From Pelagibacterium lacus (GTDB lineage Bacteria > Pseudomonadota > Alphaproteobacteria > Rhizobiales > Devosiaceae), in the NCBI RefSeq assembly GCF_003345525.1, contig NZ_QQNH01000010.1, positions 1 through 64,000 on the forward strand: 64,000 bases of DNA, in the 5' to 3' direction. The notes under the pieces were generated by a model that saw nothing but the letters and a program-made list of their open reading frames with translations, was not told the origin of the DNA and did not search any database. Positions 1 to 6,944 of the stretch are shown piece by piece. How positions within the stretch are numbered: position 1 is the stretch's first letter; each line of letters starts with the position of its first letter. Both the position numbers and the translations under genes were made by a program.

Positions 1-74
1 TGTTGCGCTTCATCTCTGGTCCTTTTCGATGGGCCAGAGTCTATTTCAAACTGGATTAGCTCCAAGGGGCAACG

Positions 75-251
75 TCAGGGTTTGCCGCCGTTCGCCGAAA
101 GGGCGGAGAAGATCTTGTTGAACACGCCGAGCCGGCTCCACCGGATGAAACGATTGTAGATCGTCTTGGGTGGGCCATATTCGGAGGGCACATCGCGCCA
201 TCGCAAGCCGTTTCTGATCACGAAGATAATACCACAGCCTAGTTCGGCGTT
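75..251 (-). pseudogene. IS5-family (IS427-like) transposase remnant
   Basis: On the minus strand one frame reads a typical IS5/IS427-group N-terminal transposase segment: GIIFVIRNGLRWRDVP, then EYGPPKTIYNRFIRW, then GVFNKIFSAL, ending at a stop at 75-77. An in-frame stop lies immediately upstream (near 252) and nothing resembling the rest of the transposase or its DDE residues is present. It is therefore a truncated relic, not an active element. IS427-type elements normally make the full protein by frameshifting between two ORFs; only part of the first is left here. No terminal inverted repeats could be identified. It lies in the low-GC island segment, which fits an origin by transfer. Confidence 0.7.
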
Positions 252-382
252 TCACGCAGATGCTGATGCTCCAAGTCCTGAACTATTGTTCTTCCGAACC
301 GCAGAAGTGGATGCCGCTGCTGGAAACGCTCTGGAGCACGAGGCAGGGCCGCTTAATTTCATTACCTTTTCAAAGGGCCATC

Positions 383-1600
383 ATGAACACTCTCGACTCC
401 AAGTTTTTGAAACTTTCGACCGAAAACGCGCCGGGCCAGGAAGGTCAGCAGATGAGGCAGGACTTCCGGTCGCTTTTGCGCGGCGATGTTCTTCCCGGGC
501 GCATGGTCGATTTTTCGCACGGTGACGTCGATGCTTTCTTACCTTCGCCCGGAGCGTACGAGGCGTTCAAGAGCGGCTTTCGCCGTGGCGGCGCGCAGGC
601 CTACACCGAGTACCGGGGCAACGCTGCGATCCGCACGCGCGTAGCGCAAAATCTGGCCGCCTTTACCGGTGCCCCGGTGGACGGCGATGACGAGATGATC
701 ATCACACCAGGAACGCAGGGCGCGCTGTTTTTGGCCATTGCCGCAACGGTGAATGCCGGAACCAAGGTAGCGGTCATTGAGCCAGATTATTTCGCAAACC
801 GGAAGTTAGTGCATTTCTTTGGCGCGGAGTTGATGCCAATCGCGCTTGACTACGCCGGCAAAGCCGGCATGGCTGGCCTTGACCTAGGACAACTGGAGGA
901 TGCGTTGAAGGCGGGTGCGCAAGTATTCGTCTTTTCGAACCCGAACAATCCAACGGGCGTGATCTATTCGGCTGAGGAAATCACTTCGATTGCCGATCTG
1001 GCGGCGCGCTACGATGCCACGGTCATCGTTGACCAACTCTATTCGAGACTTGTCTATGACAGCGGAACCTATACCCATTTGCGTGCGGTGCGAACCGTTC
1101 CTGCCAACCTGATTACCATCATGGGACCGTCAAAGACCGAGTCCCTTAGCGGTTTCCGGCTGGGTATCGCGTTCGGGTCGCCTCAATTGATCCGCCGCAT
1201 GGAACAGTTGCAAGCCATCGTATCGCTACGCGCGGCCGGTTACAGCCAGGCTGTGCTTGAGGCTTGGTTCACCGAACCCTCTGGATGGATAAACGAACGT
1301 ACGCGTCTCCACCAGGCCATCCGCGACGATCTGCTTGAGCTTTTCGGTAGGGTGAACGATCTAAGAGTTCGCGTACCCGACGGTGGCAGCTACCTGTTTC
1401 CCGAACTGCCCGATCTGTCTGTATCAATCGAGGATTTTGCTCGGATTCTGCGGCACCAGGGAAACGTCATCGTTACGCCCGGCAGCGAATTCGGGCCAAC
1501 TTCACATCAGGGCGTACGACTGAATTTTTCTCAAGACCATGAAGCGGCGGTCCGGGCGGTCGAGCGCATGATAGAGCTTATCGGGCGCTACAGAGAGTGA
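383..1600 (+). CDS. PLP-dependent aminotransferase, fold type I class I/II
   Basis: The product is a 405-aa pyridoxal-phosphate aminotransferase. It has the cofactor motifs NPNNPTG (about residues 187-193), an Asp in VDQLYSRLVYD (about D217, where most relatives have D-E-x-Y) and the Schiff-base Lys in GPSKTESLSGFRLG (about K251). The ATG at 383 is chosen over an in-frame upstream start at 260 because the first 41 codons of the longer reading look nothing like the family. The substrate cannot be read from sequence. The downstream ridA gene starts 1 bp after the stop, so the pair is probably an operon; RidA proteins clear the reactive enamine/imine by-products of PLP enzymes. Its base composition is lower in GC than genes beyond 2.6 kb, consistent with island cargo. 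Confidence 0.85.
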   Translation: MNTLDSKFLKLSTENAPGQEGQQMRQDFRSLLRGDVLPGRMVDFSHGDVDAFLPSPGAYEAFKSGFRRGGAQAYTEYRGNAAIRTRVAQNLAAFTGAPVDGDDEMIITPGTQGALFLAIAATVNAGTKVAVIEPDYFANRKLVHFFGAELMPIALDYAGKAGMAGLDLGQLEDALKAGAQVFVFSNPNNPTGVIYSAEEITSIADLAARYDATVIVDQLYSRLVYDSGTYTHLRAVRTVPANLITIMGPSKTESLSGFRLGIAFGSPQLIRRMEQLQAIVSLRAAGYSQAVLEAWFTEPSGWINERTRLHQAIRDDLLELFGRVNDLRVRVPDGGSYLFPELPDLSVSIEDFARILRHQGNVIVTPGSEFGPTSHQGVRLNFSQDHEAAVRAVERMIELIGRYRE

Positions 1601-1601
1601 T

Positions 1602-2054
1602 GTGATGGAGGTTGTTTCTAGTCCCGTTCCGAACGGGCGTTACGTCATCGCAAAACGTCATAAGGACGTCATATACACATCCGGTATGACGCCCAGGCGC
1701 AGCGGCGTACTGGTTTATACCGGCGCGGTAAAACCGGGCTGTCCCGTCGAGGACTATCGCGATGCCGCAGTGATGGCCACTGCCAACGCGGTGAAGGCGG
1801 CTTTACAATTGCTCGAGGCCGGTGAACGCATTTGCGAGGTGCTTGTTCTCACCGTATTTGTCGCGGCAGAGCCTGAGTTTACCGATCATCCCCGCATCGC
1901 CGACTTTGCCTCCACCTATCTCTATGAACGGTTTGGTGCCAATGGCGTTGGTGCGCGGGCCGCGGTCGGCGTGAATTCGCTACCCGGCAATGCGACGATC
2001 GAAATTCAACTGAGTGTCGTTGTTGACCACGTGCCAAAGTTTCATCCCGCCTAA
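1602..2054 (+). CDS. RidA/YjgF family enamine/imine deaminase
   Basis: This 150-aa protein (149 if translation starts at the ATG at 1605 instead of the GTG at 1602) has the RidA fold signature. It carries GARAAVGVNSLPGN with the conserved carboxylate-binding Arg (R119), followed by IEIQ with the conserved Glu (E134). Family members hydrolyse 2-aminoacrylate-type enamines or imines released by PLP enzymes to 2-oxo acids and ammonia. Some act in specific catabolic routes. It follows the aminotransferase stop by 1 bp, implying translational coupling and a joint function. It is slightly longer than housekeeping RidA (about 128 aa) because of N- and C-terminal extensions. Which imine it acts on is unknown. 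Confidence 0.85.
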   Translation: MMEVVSSPVPNGRYVIAKRHKDVIYTSGMTPRRSGVLVYTGAVKPGCPVEDYRDAAVMATANAVKAALQLLEAGERICEVLVLTVFVAAEPEFTDHPRIADFASTYLYERFGANGVGARAAVGVNSLPGNATIEIQLSVVVDHVPKFHPA

Positions 2055-2505
2055 CCGCTGACTCCTGTCATCTCGAAATGTCATTCGTATTATTGACTGG
2101 AGTAGTCGGGGGAGAGGGTGCAATGGTGGGGCGTGATGCGGACAAAGTGGTTCTGACCGCCAAGAAGAGCGGCTCTCTACCTCGGCTAACTTTTCATGAG
2201 CATTCTCCATCTCCCGACGACGTGGGTCATAATTGGTAAGTCCGAGTTCAGAATAGTCTAAACGAAGGCAACAGGTCGGATATTGACCTGCTTCGCATCG
2301 GAGCGTTCATACGAGCGGCAACTCGACAGTCGTCAAAGTAACCCGTTACGCCTCGTATTGCTTCGGCCGTATGCCACTGCAGACACAATACTCTTCATAG
2401 CAGCAGGTCGGATACGGACCCTAAATGTGGCGCTTTTGTTTGTGATACAATAGTGACCATAAAATGTGGCACAGACTACGCGGGCCGGGCCAAAAAAGCA
2501 TATTG
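2055..2505. other. Non-coding island end with short direct repeats
   Basis: No convincing gene is seen in this AT-richer stretch between ridA and the tRNA fragment. It contains two pairs of short direct repeats: a 20-bp repeat (consensus CARCAGGTCGGATAYKGACC) at 2269-2288 and 2401-2420, and AAATGTGGC at 2423-2431 and 2462-2470. They lie within 240 bp of the tRNA fragment, where arm-type integrase or excisionase sites are often found in integrative elements. Assigning them that role is inference. Confidence 0.5.
2269..2420. repeat. Pair of 20-bp direct repeats near the att site
   Basis: CAACAGGTCGGATATTGACC (2269-2288) recurs as CAGCAGGTCGGATACGGACC (2401-2420), with 17 of 20 bases identical and starts 132 bp apart. 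The first copy also forms a small hairpin (AGGTC...GACCT). Placement next to an integration site suggests recombinase arm sites, but no protein partner is visible in the window. Confidence 0.4.
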
Positions 2506-2548
2506 TTCCAAGCTTACGACGAGGGTTCGATTCCCTTCACCCGCTCCA
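2506..2548 (+). tRNA. 3' fragment of tRNA-Gly(UCC): attachment-site remnant
   Basis: The 43 bases match the 3' half of alphaproteobacterial tRNA-Gly(UCC). They cover the anticodon loop TTCCAA, the 3' anticodon strand GCTTA, a variable segment CGAC, the T-arm GAGGG-TTCGATT-CCCTT, the acceptor strand CACCCGC, then TCCA with an encoded CCA end (2546-2548). The 5' half is absent: bases before 2506 do not pair with the anticodon stem or acceptor. Tyrosine integrases often recombine at a tRNA anticodon loop, rebuilding an intact tRNA at one end and leaving the displaced 3' end at the other. The intact gene is predicted to lie left of the window. This is not a functional tRNA. Confidence 0.85.
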
Positions 2549-2610
2549 TCTCCCCTCCATCCCTGCTGAAATCCCGCCTCCGCGCATCCGGCCATTGCCC
2601 GGCGCGGGTA

Positions 2611-2630
2611 GATGTGAGAACGTTATCGCA
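2611..2630 (+). promoter_or_regulatory. LacI-type operator upstream of frlC
   Basis: GATGTGAGAACGTT-A-TCGCA lies 28 bp before the frlC start. It shares its first 14 bases with the site in the frlB/frlD intergenic region (reverse complement of 4678-4695). Both contain the AACGTT core and fit the LacI-family pattern TGNNANCGNTNNCA, this copy with one mismatch. This suggests one repressor controls the whole frl set. Confidence 0.6.
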
Positions 2631-2657
2631 TTGACCGGCTGAGCAAGGGAAAAGGCA

Positions 2658-3500
2658 ATGGCGCTGTCGTTGAGCAATGTCTGCGGGATGAATTTTCACT
2701 ATATGCGGCACCCGCTCCGCAGCTTTCTCGACGATGCCGCCGCGCTGGGGCTGACCCGGGTGGAGATCTGGGGCGCCGCGCCGCATTTCTATATCGGCGA
2801 CAATTCCCTCGCCGCCGCGCGCGAGCTGGGCCGCGAGGTGCGCGCGCGGGGCATGGCGCTGGCCTGCTTCACCCCCGAGCAATGCGTCTATCCCATCAAT
2901 CTGGGGAGTTCCGAGCCCGTCCTGCGCGACCGCAGCCAGCGCTATTTCCTCGAATGCCTCGAAATGTGCGTCGAGATGGGCAGCCCGGCCCTGTTGGTGA
3001 CCCCGGGTTCGGGCTATGCCAACCAGCCGGCCGAGGAGGCCTGGGCGCGCTGCGTCGCCTCGCTCGCCCTTCTCGCCGACCGCGCCGAGCGGCTGGGCAT
3101 CACGCTGTTTTTCGAGGCCCTGCCGCCGGCCTGGAGCAATATCGCGGTCACGGCGCCCGATGTGCGGCGCATGCTCGATGCGGTCGCTTCCCCCGCCCTC
3201 AAGGGCATGATGGACACCTCCGCCGCCCGTTTGACCCGTGAGGACGTGGGCGATTTCGCCCGGGCGCTCGGCGCCGATCTGGCCCATATGCACATGACCG
3301 ACGCCGATGACGGGGGCGCGCATCTGGCCTGGGGCGACGGCATTCTCGATCTCGATGCCTATATCGCCGATCTCAATGCCGCCGGATATGACGGGGCGCT
3401 GTCGCTCGAAATCACCAATGCGCGCTATTATCTCGATCCCATGCCGGCCATGCGCAAAAGCGTCGAAGCGCTCGCCGCGGCCATCGCCCGCGCGGCCTGA
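2658..3500 (+). CDS. frlC: Sugar phosphate isomerase/epimerase-like TIM barrel, fructoselysine 3-epimerase family
   Basis: This 280-aa protein belongs to the xylose-isomerase-like TIM-barrel epimerases. Predicted metal ligands are E153 (FFEALPP), D186 (MMDTSAA), H212 (HMHMTDAD) and E251 (SLEITN). The segment VEIWGAAPHFY near the N-terminus and FTPEQCVYPIN at 71-81 resemble E. coli FrlC, which interconverts psicoselysine and fructoselysine. It is the first complete gene after the tRNA fragment and is followed by convergent frlB and then frlD, which supports the assignment. The start ATG at 2658 has a purine-rich leader (GGGAAAAGG). The exact Amadori substrate (fructoselysine or another fructosamine) cannot be decided from sequence. 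Confidence 0.75.
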   Translation: MALSLSNVCGMNFHYMRHPLRSFLDDAAALGLTRVEIWGAAPHFYIGDNSLAAARELGREVRARGMALACFTPEQCVYPINLGSSEPVLRDRSQRYFLECLEMCVEMGSPALLVTPGSGYANQPAEEAWARCVASLALLADRAERLGITLFFEALPPAWSNIAVTAPDVRRMLDAVASPALKGMMDTSAARLTREDVGDFARALGADLAHMHMTDADDGGAHLAWGDGILDLDAYIADLNAAGYDGALSLEITNARYYLDPMPAMRKSVEALAAAIARAA

Positions 3501-3521
3501 GCCCAATCCCAATCGCTATAC

Positions 3522-3550
3522 AAAAAAGGAGGGGGCCGTTTCCGGCCCCC
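3522..3550 (-). terminator. Rho-independent terminator of frlB
   Basis: Read on the minus strand just after the frlB stop, GGGGGCCG-GAAA-CGGCCCCC forms an 8-bp GC stem with a GNRA-like loop, followed by TCC and six T (3527-3522). It can also stall frlC transcripts arriving from the other side. Confidence 0.85.
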
Positions 3551-3559
3551 GTCGCGTTC

Positions 3560-4561
3560 TCAATAGTCGCTGATCTTTTTCATGTAGCGGCGGCCTTCCA
3601 GCATGGGCTGGCCGCGCAGGTCGGCGATCTTGTAGGCGAAGCGCCACAGCGTGTCGAAGAACACCAGCGGCACCAGATAGCCGCGGAAGGCGTCGTCGAT
3701 GCCGGTGAGGTCGAGCTTTTCGGCGTCGAGCACCATGACATTGTCCTCCGAGCCGAAGCGCAGGGCGAAATCGCGGGCCCGTTCTTCCAGCCGCCGCGTC
3801 TCGTCGAGGCCGACCATGACGATGAAGCTGGCGTCCTTGTCGGTCACCTCGAACGGGCCGTGGAAATATTCGTTGGCATGGATGGCCTGGGAGTTGATCC
3901 ACTGCATCTCCATCAAGACGCAGATGGAGAAGGAATAGGCCGCGCCGTAATTGGCGCCGCTGGCCAGCGTGTAGATCACGTCCTTCTTGGCGAGGCGCGG
4001 GGCATAGTCCTCGAACAGGGGCGCGAAGACGTCATGCGCCTTGTCGATGGCGGGTTGCAGATTGCTCAGGCTCTTGAGCAGCGAGGGCACCACGTCGATG
4101 CCGTCGGTCTGCTTCACGAGGCCGGCCAGCAGCATGTAGAGCACACCGTAATTGGATTCGGCCGCGTCGATGGGAACCCCGGTCGTATAGAAGGCCTGGT
4201 AGTTGACCACGTTCTCGGCGGCATTGGCGAGCGGGGAGGCCGAATCGAGGGTCATCGCGATGGTCGCGGCGCCCTTGGCGCGGGCGAATTCGGCGGCGCG
4301 CGCGGTTTCCTTGGTGGTGCCGGTCTGCGAGCACAGGATCACCAGCGCCTTGTCGTCGAGCTTTTGCGGGCTGCGCGCGATGAACTCGTCGGCGTTGTAG
4401 ACGTCGGAATTGAGCACCTTGGAGTGACGGTCGAGGAAATACTTGCCTGGATGCATGATCGAGAGCGATCCGCCGCAGGCGACGAGAAAGACATTTCCGA
4501 ATTCGCGCCCGGCAATGGCGGAAAGAGCTTGGGAAATGTCCGGGTTCAGTTCAGTCTTCAT
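3560..4561 (-). CDS. frlB: SIS-domain fructoselysine-6-phosphate deglycase
   Basis: This 333-aa protein has two sugar isomerase (SIS) domains (about 20-150 and 190-320). The motif HANEYFHGPFEV (E231, H234) matches the EFxHGP active-site signature of FrlB/FraB deglycases. FrlB splits fructoselysine 6-phosphate into glucose 6-phosphate and lysine in the cytoplasm. The start is set at MKTEL (4561) because it is preceded on the minus strand by GAGAGG at good distance; the 34 residues of the longer reading are unrelated to the family. It is divergent from frlD, and a promoter with -35 TTGATG and -10 TATAGG spaced 17 bp contains the shared operator. A FraB-type substrate (another fructosamine) is possible, but the FrlC and FrlD neighbours favour fructoselysine. 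Confidence 0.82.
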   Translation of the reverse strand: MKTELNPDISQALSAIAGREFGNVFLVACGGSLSIMHPGKYFLDRHSKVLNSDVYNADEFIARSPQKLDDKALVILCSQTGTTKETARAAEFARAKGAATIAMTLDSASPLANAAENVVNYQAFYTTGVPIDAAESNYGVLYMLLAGLVKQTDGIDVVPSLLKSLSNLQPAIDKAHDVFAPLFEDYAPRLAKKDVIYTLASGANYGAAYSFSICVLMEMQWINSQAIHANEYFHGPFEVTDKDASFIVMVGLDETRRLEERARDFALRFGSEDNVMVLDAEKLDLTGIDDAFRGYLVPLVFFDTLWRFAYKIADLRGQPMLEGRRYMKKISDY

Positions 4562-4668
4562 GATGCCTCTCGGGGTTGAGACGTCCGGCCATGGACGGCC
4601 CGGCCAGTGCGTTTGGGGAAAACAGGGCTTGGCGACGCGGAAGACGAGCCTTCGCGTTGACAATGTCC

Positions 4669-4697
4669 CCTATAAAGTGCGAACGTTCTCACATCAA
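4669..4697 (-). promoter_or_regulatory. frlB promoter with LacI-type operator in the spacer
   Basis: On the minus strand TTGATG (4697-4692) and TATAGG (4674-4669) are separated by 17 bp. The spacer holds TGAGAACGTTCGCA (4691-4678), a perfect match to the LacI-family pattern TGNNANCGNTNNCA with palindromic core GAACGTTC. The site also lies about 30 bp before frlD on the other strand, so one repressor could shut both directions. Confidence 0.65.
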
Positions 4698-4718
4698 GTC
4701 AACTCGTATTTTCGATCG

Positions 4719-5567
4719 ATGGGTTCAATGGTCAGAATCGTTGCCGTGGGCGACAATGTGGTGGACTGCTATGCCGCCAACGCAATGATGTATCCGGGGG
4801 GCAATACCCTCAACGCGGCGGTGTTCGTGCGCCGGTTCGGCGGGCAGTCGGCCTATGTCGGCGCCGTCGCCGACGACGCGGCCGGCCGGCATATCCGGGC
4901 GGCGCTGATGGCCGAAGGGGTCGATGTCTCGCATCTGCGCGTGCTCGACGAGGGCATGACGGCCTATTGCGTCATCGGCCATGAGGATGGCGACCGCATC
5001 TTCATCACCTATGACCTCGGGGTGTCGATGTTCACGCCGGTCGAGGCCGATCTCGCCTTCATCGCCGGATTCGATGCCGCCCATATCGGCCGCTCCAGCG
5101 GGCTCGATGCGCATCTGGCCGATGTGGCGCAGCGCACGCGGCTCTCCTATGATTTTTCCACCGGGCGCGATCCCGGCCATATCGCGGCCGTGGCCCCGCT
5201 ATGCCTGCTGACCGCCGCTTCGGCCGGCGAGGCGCCCGAGGCCGAGGCGCTGGCCCTGCAGCGCCAGATGCTGGACGCCGGGGCGCAATGGGCGCTGGTG
5301 ACCCGTGGCCGGGCCGGGGCGATCCTCTCGGACGGCAGCGCCGTTCACAGCGTCGCCGCCGTCCCCACCGAGGTCGTCGATACGCTGGGGGCCGGGGACA
5401 CTTTTACCGCGCGCACCCTTTATGGCCTGCTTAGGGGCGAGGCGCCGGATCTGGTGTTGCGCGAGGCGGCGCAGGCGGCCGCCAATACCTGCCGCTATTA
5501 CGGCGCCGTGGGCCATGGCGCGCCCATCGACATCGGGGCCGAGGTGCCCGAACTGGCGCAGGCCTGA
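4719..5567 (+). CDS. frlD: PfkB-family fructoselysine 6-kinase
   Basis: This PfkB (ribokinase-family) sugar kinase has the N-terminal substrate motif PGGNTLNAAVFVRRFGG and the C-terminal signature VDTLGAGDTFTA with catalytic base D224 (numbered from the ATG at 4728). It resembles E. coli FrlD in its opening residues (VGDNVVDCY) and length (282 aa, or 279 from 4728). FrlD phosphorylates fructoselysine at C6, giving the substrate of FrlB. ATGs at 4719 and 4728 are both possible; neither has a strong ribosome binding site. A longer reading from 4443 overlaps frlB antisense and is rejected. The gene is divergent from frlB and shares its operator. Confidence 0.8.
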   Translation: MGSMVRIVAVGDNVVDCYAANAMMYPGGNTLNAAVFVRRFGGQSAYVGAVADDAAGRHIRAALMAEGVDVSHLRVLDEGMTAYCVIGHEDGDRIFITYDLGVSMFTPVEADLAFIAGFDAAHIGRSSGLDAHLADVAQRTRLSYDFSTGRDPGHIAAVAPLCLLTAASAGEAPEAEALALQRQMLDAGAQWALVTRGRAGAILSDGSAVHSVAAVPTEVVDTLGAGDTFTARTLYGLLRGEAPDLVLREAAQAAANTCRYYGAVGHGAPIDIGAEVPELAQA

Positions 5568-5594
5568 GGCCGTTGCCCGGGTAGTTCATGACAT

Positions 5595-5616
5595 TTGGTT
5601 ATCATTACATCACCAA
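5595..5616 (+). promoter_or_regulatory. LysR-type inverted repeat upstream of the aminotransferase
   Basis: TTGGT (5595-5599) and ACCAA (5612-5616) form an inverted repeat with a 12-bp AT-rich spacer, about 60 bp before the next gene's start. LysR-type regulators bind T-N11-A dyads of this kind, and a GcvA-like LysR gene closes this gene run. The link between them is inference. Confidence 0.35.
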
Positions 5617-5675
5617 TCGACGTTTTCCGTGAGCGCCCGAACCGCCTAGTGTCCGCCCCCAGTGGAAGAGAGCAC

Positions 5676-6926
5676 ATGGGTCTTGCAATGGCTGCAGTCA
5701 TGAGTTTGGCGGCGGAGGGCGGTATCGGGCTGGCGCGGCGCGTCAGCGATATCGAGGTTTCGCTCATCGTGCGCATCAGCGAGCTGGCCGCGGCGCGCAA
5801 GAAGGCCGGCGAGGACATCATCTCGCTCGGCACCGGCGAGCCCGATTTCGATACGCCCGATTTCGTCAAGGCGGCGGCCAAAACCGCCATGGACCGGGGC
5901 GAAACCAAATACACCGCCAATACCGGCACCGCCGAGCTCAAACAGGCTATCGTCGCCGAATATGCGCGTCAGGGCGTCACCATCGCCCCGGCCAATGTGA
6001 TCGCCTCGGCCGGCGCCAAGCAGGTCCTGTTCAACGCCTTCATGGCGACGCTCGATCCGGGCGACGAGGTGGTCATTCCGGCCCCCTACTGGACCAGCTA
6101 TGTGGATATGGTCTCGATCTGCGGTGGCGTGCCGGTGACCGTGCCGACCCGTGGCGAGGACGGCTTCGTCCTCGCGCCCGAGGCGCTGGAGCGCGCCATC
6201 ACCCCGCGCACCAAATGGCTGCTGTTCAATTCGCCCTCCAACCCCACCGGCGGGGCTTACGATGCCGGCCAGCTGCGCGCCCTGCTGCCGGTGCTGGCGC
6301 GCCATCCGCATGTGGGCCTGATGTCGGACGAGATCTACGAGCATCTGGTCTATGACGATTTCGCCTTCGTCTCGGCGCTCAAGGCGCTGCCCGAGATGGC
6401 CGAGCGCGTTCTGGTCGTCAACGGGGTGTCCAAATCCTATGCCATGACCGGCTGGCGTCTGGGCTATGGCGTGGGCCCCAGGGCGCTCATCGATGCGATG
6501 GCCGTGGTGCAGGGGCAGGCCACGTCCGCGCCCTCCTCGATCTCGCAGGCCGCCGCCGCCGCCGCCCTCAACGGCCCGCGCGACGTGGTGGCCGAGCGGC
6601 GCGAGGACTTCTGGCGGCGGCGCGATCTTGTCGTCGCCGGCCTCAATGCCGTAGAAGGCCTTGTCTGTGACAGCCCGCGCGGGGCCTTCTATGTGTTCCC
6701 CGACTGCACCGGCCTTCTGGGCCGCAGGACGCCGCAGGGCACAATTGTGGAGACCGACGCCGATCTCTGCGAATACTATCTCGAACAGGCCGGCGTGGCG
6801 GTGGTGCCCGGCACCGCATTCGGGTCGCCTGGCCATTTCCGAATCTCATATGCCTATGCGCAGGTTGCGCTCGAAAAGGCACTCGAACGCATCGCGGCGG
6901 CCAGCGCCGCCCTCGTCAAACCGTAA
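5676..6926 (+). CDS. Class I/II aminotransferase (aspartate/aromatic/2-aminoadipate type)
   Basis: The product is a 416-aa PLP aminotransferase. It has SPSNPTGGAYD, SDEIYEHLVYDD and the Schiff-base Lys K253 in NGVSKSYAMTGWRLGYG, the pattern of aspartate/aromatic (AspC Ib) and kynurenine/2-aminoadipate aminotransferases. The ATG at 5676 is chosen because GGAAGAG sits just upstream; an in-frame start at 5595 would include non-conserved residues. The ALDH gene begins 18 bp after its stop and HglS overlaps that, so this looks like a lysine-catabolic operon. In that setting the natural reaction would be 2-aminoadipate to 2-oxoadipate. That substrate is inferred from context, not from residues. Confidence 0.85.
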   Translation: MGLAMAAVMSLAAEGGIGLARRVSDIEVSLIVRISELAAARKKAGEDIISLGTGEPDFDTPDFVKAAAKTAMDRGETKYTANTGTAELKQAIVAEYARQGVTIAPANVIASAGAKQVLFNAFMATLDPGDEVVIPAPYWTSYVDMVSICGGVPVTVPTRGEDGFVLAPEALERAITPRTKWLLFNSPSNPTGGAYDAGQLRALLPVLARHPHVGLMSDEIYEHLVYDDFAFVSALKALPEMAERVLVVNGVSKSYAMTGWRLGYGVGPRALIDAMAVVQGQATSAPSSISQAAAAAALNGPRDVVAERREDFWRRRDLVVAGLNAVEGLVCDSPRGAFYVFPDCTGLLGRRTPQGTIVETDADLCEYYLEQAGVAVVPGTAFGSPGHFRISYAYAQVALEKALERIAAASAALVKP

Positions 6927-6944
6927 GAACAGGATCAATTGCTG

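Noticed and set aside
2506-2548. Functional tRNA-Gly gene
   Set aside because: Only the 3' half is present; no D-arm or 5' acceptor strand is found upstream.
2514-3512. 332-aa minus-strand frame across frlC
   Set aside because: Antisense to frlC and starting within the tRNA fragment; no recognisable domain.
4443-4718. N-terminal extension of FrlD
   Set aside because: It overlaps frlB on the other strand and the divergent promoter; PfkB kinases begin at the MVRIVAVGDN segment.
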